Positions 5,790 through 8,841 of a DNA stretch of 8,841 nucleotides are shown here, in pieces. This stretch comes from Planctomycetaceae bacterium (GTDB lineage: Bacteria > Planctomycetota > Planctomycetia > Pirellulales > Pirellulaceae). A program made the position numbers and the translations under genes. Below the pieces are notes generated by a model. It saw only the letters and a program-made list of their open reading frames with translations, was not told where the DNA came from and made no database searches. Position 1 is the first letter of the stretch; every line of letters starts with the position of its first letter. Where the stretch lies: assembly GCA_007695205.1 (NCBI GenBank), contig REEF01000422.1, positions 1 to 8,841 on the forward strand, in the 5' to 3' direction.

Positions 5790-5869
5790 AGCGGAAAACA
5801 TAACGCTGGTCGTCCGGTGAGAAGTCCCCGGCCGATCCGGCGGCGCAATCGAGTCTCAGTCGGAACAGG

Positions 5870-7915
5870 ATGGTTTTTATGGCAACCGGTGGTTTGATCT
5901 CGGACTCCAACCTGGATTTCCGGCCGATCCTGCCGTCTCCTGTACCGCAATCGAACCAGCCGAAAACCCACAAAGCGGGTGATATCTGGTTGGATGGCGA
6001 CGTGTTGATGTGCGCCTGTCCGGATTGTCATGCTCCGATGTCTGTCCGGTTATGGTTGTTGGTCGCCGATTGCTGGAACTGCGGGACCAGCATCGAGTTG
6101 ACCGAAGAGCAGGAGCGAGAAGCTCGGCGGTTATGGCAGCAGCACCAAGCTGAAAAGCACTCGTCGTCGGCGGTCGCCGATCCCGAAGCCGTCTCGGCAC
6201 CGGCGGTTGACCAGATCGCACCGTCATCCGAATCGCCCAAGTCGTTGCTTGAGCGATCAACACCGCCGCCGTTGCCCAAACCGCCTCTCGCGACACCGCC
6301 GCCGTCGACGACGGATCAAGCGGTCGTTGGGCCGCCGGTACCGCCTGCGAATCAACCCGAGTCGGCTGGTGAACCGTCGCCTGGTGAACCGTCGCCTGGT
6401 GAACTGTCGCCTGGTGAACCGTCGCCTGGGCGTCGGGTCGCAGCGGCCGAGAATCTGGCTCGCCGTCGGTTCGGCAAGCGGCGTGGCACCTCACCATGGC
6501 TGGCTGCCCTGCTGAAGGACACGCCCGCATGGCTGGTCAGTCTGGTGTTCCACATGATCCTGTTGATCTTATTGGCTTTGCTGACGATTCCTCATGACGA
6601 TGACGGCAAGTACATTACGCTGAACGCGACGGTCAGCCGGGAGCTTCGTCGGCCCGGACAAGAGGAGATCCCTGATCCGGCGGAGCAGGTTCGGTTCGAC
6701 CTCCCGCTGCCCGAGAAAGTCGACCTGGAGGACTCGAAAACTCGAGAGGCGATGGCCCAAGCGGATCAGGAAGCCAGGGAATTGCGATTGGTCGACTGGG
6801 TCGAACCGCTACCGGACCTGCAACAGGTCAAGCAGCAGATCAGCAACCCCGATGGCCCCCGTGTGGCCTTGGCAGCTCGTGATCCTCGGGTTCGCGTCGA
6901 GATGATCGAGCGTGAAGGGGGCACGACGTTGACCGAGGCGGCGGTGGCTCGCGGTTTGCGTTGGTTGGCTCGGGAGCAACAGTCCGACGGTCGCTGGCGA
7001 CTGGACGGGGGAGCCAACAGCGATTCCGCCGCGACCTCCCTGGCCCTGTTACCGTTCCTTGGGGCCGGCCAGACGCATTTGAGCGGCCGATATCGCGAGC
7101 ATGTTGCCAGCGGGCTGCGCTGGATGATCGAGAACCAAGGGCCGGATGGGGATTTGCGAGTAGGTTCGCGAGGCAACACGGGCATGTACGCTCACGGCCA
7201 AGGGGCGATCGTGTTGAGCGAGGCTTTCTTGATGACGGGCGACGAACAGTTACGCAAACCGGCTCAGAAATCGATCGATTTCATCGTCGCGGCTCAATAT
7301 CCCGATGGCGGCTGGCGATACAAGCCGAACCACGAAGCATCGCCACCGGAACGTCGTGGAGACACCAGCGTGATCGGATGGCAGTTGATGGCGTTGCAGA
7401 GCGCTCGCGCGGCTCGATTGCATGTTCCGGAGGAGACGTTCGAACTGGCCGAACACTTCCTGGACAGCGTCCAGTACGAAGACGGCGCTCGATATGCCTA
7501 TCAACCGCGTAACCGGCCCACGCACGTCATGACGGCCGAAGCGCTGTTGTGCCGAGTCTACCTGGGCTGGAGCCATGATCACCGGGCGTTGTTGGAAGGG
7601 GTCCAGTGGCTAGCTGACGATCATCTGCCCAGCACGCGCGCGACGAACATTTACTATTGGTATTATGCCACGCAGGTCTTCCACCACGTCGGTGGACCGC
7701 TTTGGGAGCAGTGGAACCTGCGGATGCGGGACATTTTGGTCGATACCCAGGAAAAACACGGTCGCCACGCGGGCAGTTGGGAACCGCGCGGCGACCATGC
7801 TTCGGCAGGCGGTCGCGTCTACATGACTTCGCTGGCGGTATGTACTCTGGAGATTTACTACCGCCACCTGCCTCTGTTTCGCCAGATTCGGCTGGATGCG
7901 CCGCCCTCGAATTAG
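5870..7915 (+). CDS. Membrane-anchored zinc-ribbon protein with alpha-alpha toroid (squalene cyclase/prenyltransferase-like) domain
   Basis: A 681-residue planctomycete-type protein. Residues 48-71 contain paired cysteines (Cys50/Cys53 and Cys68/Cys71), a likely zinc ribbon. A proline-rich linker (about 100-190) includes four GEPSP-type repeats. A single transmembrane helix spans about 219-240 (WLVSLVFHMILLILLALLTI), preceded by a basic stretch (RRRFGKRR), so the N-terminus is predicted cytoplasmic and the C-terminal domain outside. From about 350 on, repeated helical pairs with motifs of the terpenoid cyclase/prenyltransferase fold appear: GLRWLAREQQSDGRW, GLRWMIENQGPDGDL, FIVAAQYPDGGWRY, GDTSVIGWQLMAL and GVQWLADDH. 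I see no DXDD cyclase motif and no prenyltransferase zinc site, so it is more likely a binding scaffold than a terpene enzyme. The start at 5870 is poorly supported by SD; the ATG at 5879 has AGGA 8 nt upstream and is an alternative. The stop overlaps that of the convergent oxidoreductase gene. Confidence 0.88.
   Translation: MVFMATGGLISDSNLDFRPILPSPVPQSNQPKTHKAGDIWLDGDVLMCACPDCHAPMSVRLWLLVADCWNCGTSIELTEEQEREARRLWQQHQAEKHSSSAVADPEAVSAPAVDQIAPSSESPKSLLERSTPPPLPKPPLATPPPSTTDQAVVGPPVPPANQPESAGEPSPGEPSPGELSPGEPSPGRRVAAAENLARRRFGKRRGTSPWLAALLKDTPAWLVSLVFHMILLILLALLTIPHDDDGKYITLNATVSRELRRPGQEEIPDPAEQVRFDLPLPEKVDLEDSKTREAMAQADQEARELRLVDWVEPLPDLQQVKQQISNPDGPRVALAARDPRVRVEMIEREGGTTLTEAAVARGLRWLAREQQSDGRWRLDGGANSDSAATSLALLPFLGAGQTHLSGRYREHVASGLRWMIENQGPDGDLRVGSRGNTGMYAHGQGAIVLSEAFLMTGDEQLRKPAQKSIDFIVAAQYPDGGWRYKPNHEASPPERRGDTSVIGWQLMALQSARAARLHVPEETFELAEHFLDSVQYEDGARYAYQPRNRPTHVMTAEALLCRVYLGWSHDHRALLEGVQWLADDHLPSTRATNIYYWYYATQVFHHVGGPLWEQWNLRMRDILVDTQEKHGRHAGSWEPRGDHASAGGRVYMTSLAVCTLEIYYRHLPLFRQIRLDAPPSN
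6368..6427 (+). repeat. Tandem 15-bp coding repeat, four copies
   Basis: Four direct copies of GGTGAACCGTCGCCT lie at 6368-6382, 6383-6397, 6398-6412 and 6413-6427. Only the third differs, by one base, which changes GEPSP to GELSP. The period is a multiple of three, so copy-number change would lengthen or shorten the proline-rich linker of the toroid protein without a frameshift. The near-identity at DNA level suggests recent expansion. Confidence 0.95.
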
Positions 7916-8841
7916 ACGAACGGTGTGATGCCGGGCATGGCCACAGCGGGCACCGGGATATCACCCCACTCGTATTTCTCCGGGCTCAGGTCCTCCTGGG
8001 AATTCATGGCCGCTTCCCACGTGATTTCCTGCCCCGTGTAACAGGCCATGCGGCCCATGATGGCCACCAGCGTGCTGTACGACATGTGCAGACCGTCGTT
8101 CAGATGCTCCGCCTTGCGGATGCCCTCGAATAACTCGACGTGTTCCACGTCATACATGCTGGGCTTGGGTCCTTCGTAACGCCACGGTTCGCCATCGTTG
8201 GGCACGATCCGATTCTGCAACACCAGGGCCTGGCCTTGGCTGCCCAGGATATAATCTTCCACGTCGTTCTTACAGCCACGCATCTGACGCGTGAACGCGA
8301 AGCATTTGGTACCGCATTCCCATTCATAGACGACGGCAAAGTGGTCGTAGATGTTGCCCCACTGCTCCTCGACGCGAACCTGGCGGCCGCCCAGCCCGAT
8401 GCATTTCAAAGGCGGCTGATCGCGCATCAGCCACATCGCTTTGTCCAGACTGTGGATGTGCTGCTCGACGTTGTGATCCCCGGACAACCAGGTGAAGTAG
8501 AGCCAATTTCGCATCTGATATTCCATCTCGCTCCAGTGCGGTTGGCGTCCTCGATGCCACAGCGTACCAGCCAGATAGTTCTCGTGAATGGCGACGATGT
8601 CGCCGATCGCGCCGTCCAGCAACCGCTTCATCGTTTCTCGCACACCGTAGTCGTAACGCCAGCACAGTCCCGAGACGATGGACAGATCTTTTTGCCGCGC
8701 GAGTTCCACGGTCTTCAATACGCTGCGTATCCCCGGGCCGTCCACAGCGACGGGCTTTTCACAAAAGACATGTTTGTCTTTCTCGATGGCCAGCATTGCC
8801 ATCGGAATGGTAAAGCCCCGCCCCGCCGCCAAAAATCGTTC
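7912..8841 (-). CDS. Gfo/Idh/MocA-family oxidoreductase (5' end beyond window)
   Basis: The C-terminal 309 residues of an NAD(P)-dependent sugar-type oxidoreductase; the Rossmann start lies past the right edge, and the family is usually about 430-450 residues long. Within the fragment, HVFCEKPVAVDGPG carries the catalytic-site EKP motif (28-30), with GDHNVEQHIHSLDKA (121-135) supplying the conserved His/Asp region of the second domain. Tracts such as SGLCWRYDYGVRETMKRL, RNWLYFTWLSGDHN, GLGGRQVR, and the ending VPAVAMPGITPFV match a large planctomycete paralogue family whose members often carry a Tat signal peptide; that part is not visible here. Substrate cannot be assigned. The frame is open to the window edge, so a TTG at 8832 is not a real start. 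The stop (TAA, 7914-7912) overlaps the convergent toroid gene. Confidence 0.93.
   Translation of the reverse strand, partial: ERFLAAGRGFTIPMAMLAIEKDKHVFCEKPVAVDGPGIRSVLKTVELARQKDLSIVSGLCWRYDYGVRETMKRLLDGAIGDIVAIHENYLAGTLWHRGRQPHWSEMEYQMRNWLYFTWLSGDHNVEQHIHSLDKAMWLMRDQPPLKCIGLGGRQVRVEEQWGNIYDHFAVVYEWECGTKCFAFTRQMRGCKNDVEDYILGSQGQALVLQNRIVPNDGEPWRYEGPKPSMYDVEHVELFEGIRKAEHLNDGLHMSYSTLVAIMGRMACYTGQEITWEAAMNSQEDLSPEKYEWGDIPVPAVAMPGITPFV

Noticed and set aside
5877..6530. 217-residue minus-strand open frame
   Set aside because: Antisense to the toroid protein; its repeats merely mirror the 15-bp minisatellite.
8830..8832. TTG as start codon of the oxidoreductase
   Set aside because: The reading frame is open through to the window edge and the family needs an N-terminal Rossmann portion of over 100 further residues.

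Overview
The window looks like a stretch of planctomycete chromosome, probably Pirellulales-like. The evidence is moderate to high GC, a membrane-anchored zinc-ribbon/alpha-alpha-toroid protein of a type typical of planctomycetes, a Gfo/Idh/MocA oxidoreductase whose conserved tracts match the large planctomycete paralogue family, and a BON-like segment with a planctomycete-style 'YY' motif. I see no insertion sequence, phage gene, tRNA, rRNA or CRISPR array.

Layout. Everything from 5716 leftwards is read on the minus strand. In transcription order: a soluble PAS histidine kinase (4424-5662); an NtrC-type sigma54-activating response regulator that overlaps it by 35 nt (3064-4458); a 393-nt intergenic region with strong regulatory structure (2671-3063); a fusion of a BON-like domain to the nucleoside-diphosphate-kinase regulator Rnk (1939-2670); 22 nt further on, a transglutaminase-like protein of the oomycete-elicitor type (813-1916); an intrinsic terminator (748-786); and a MoxR AAA+ ATPase with its own promoter, cut by the left window edge (1-630). 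On the plus strand lies the toroid protein (5870-7915). Its stop codon overlaps that of a convergent Gfo/Idh/MocA oxidoreductase (7912 to beyond 8841), which is cut by the right edge.

How the parts may work together. The most interesting point is the 2671-3063 region. It holds a near-consensus sigma54 promoter (TTTGGCACGCAAGATGCA, GG-N10-GC, minus strand) pointing at the BON-Rnk/transglutaminase pair. About 160 bp upstream is an 18-bp dyad with perfect 7-bp arms plus a third half-site, placed as an enhancer would be. About 30-70 nt inside the predicted leader is a 43-nt near-perfect hairpin. The gene pair just upstream encodes a kinase and a sigma54 enhancer-binding regulator. I infer that this two-component system drives the rnk-transglutaminase operon through sigma54; this is a testable hypothesis, not something the sequence proves. 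The regulator carries GAFTNA in place of the canonical GAFTGA sigma54-contact motif. The kinase promoter has a perfect inverted repeat between its -35 and -10 boxes, suggesting the two-component genes are themselves controlled by a repressor or by autoregulation.
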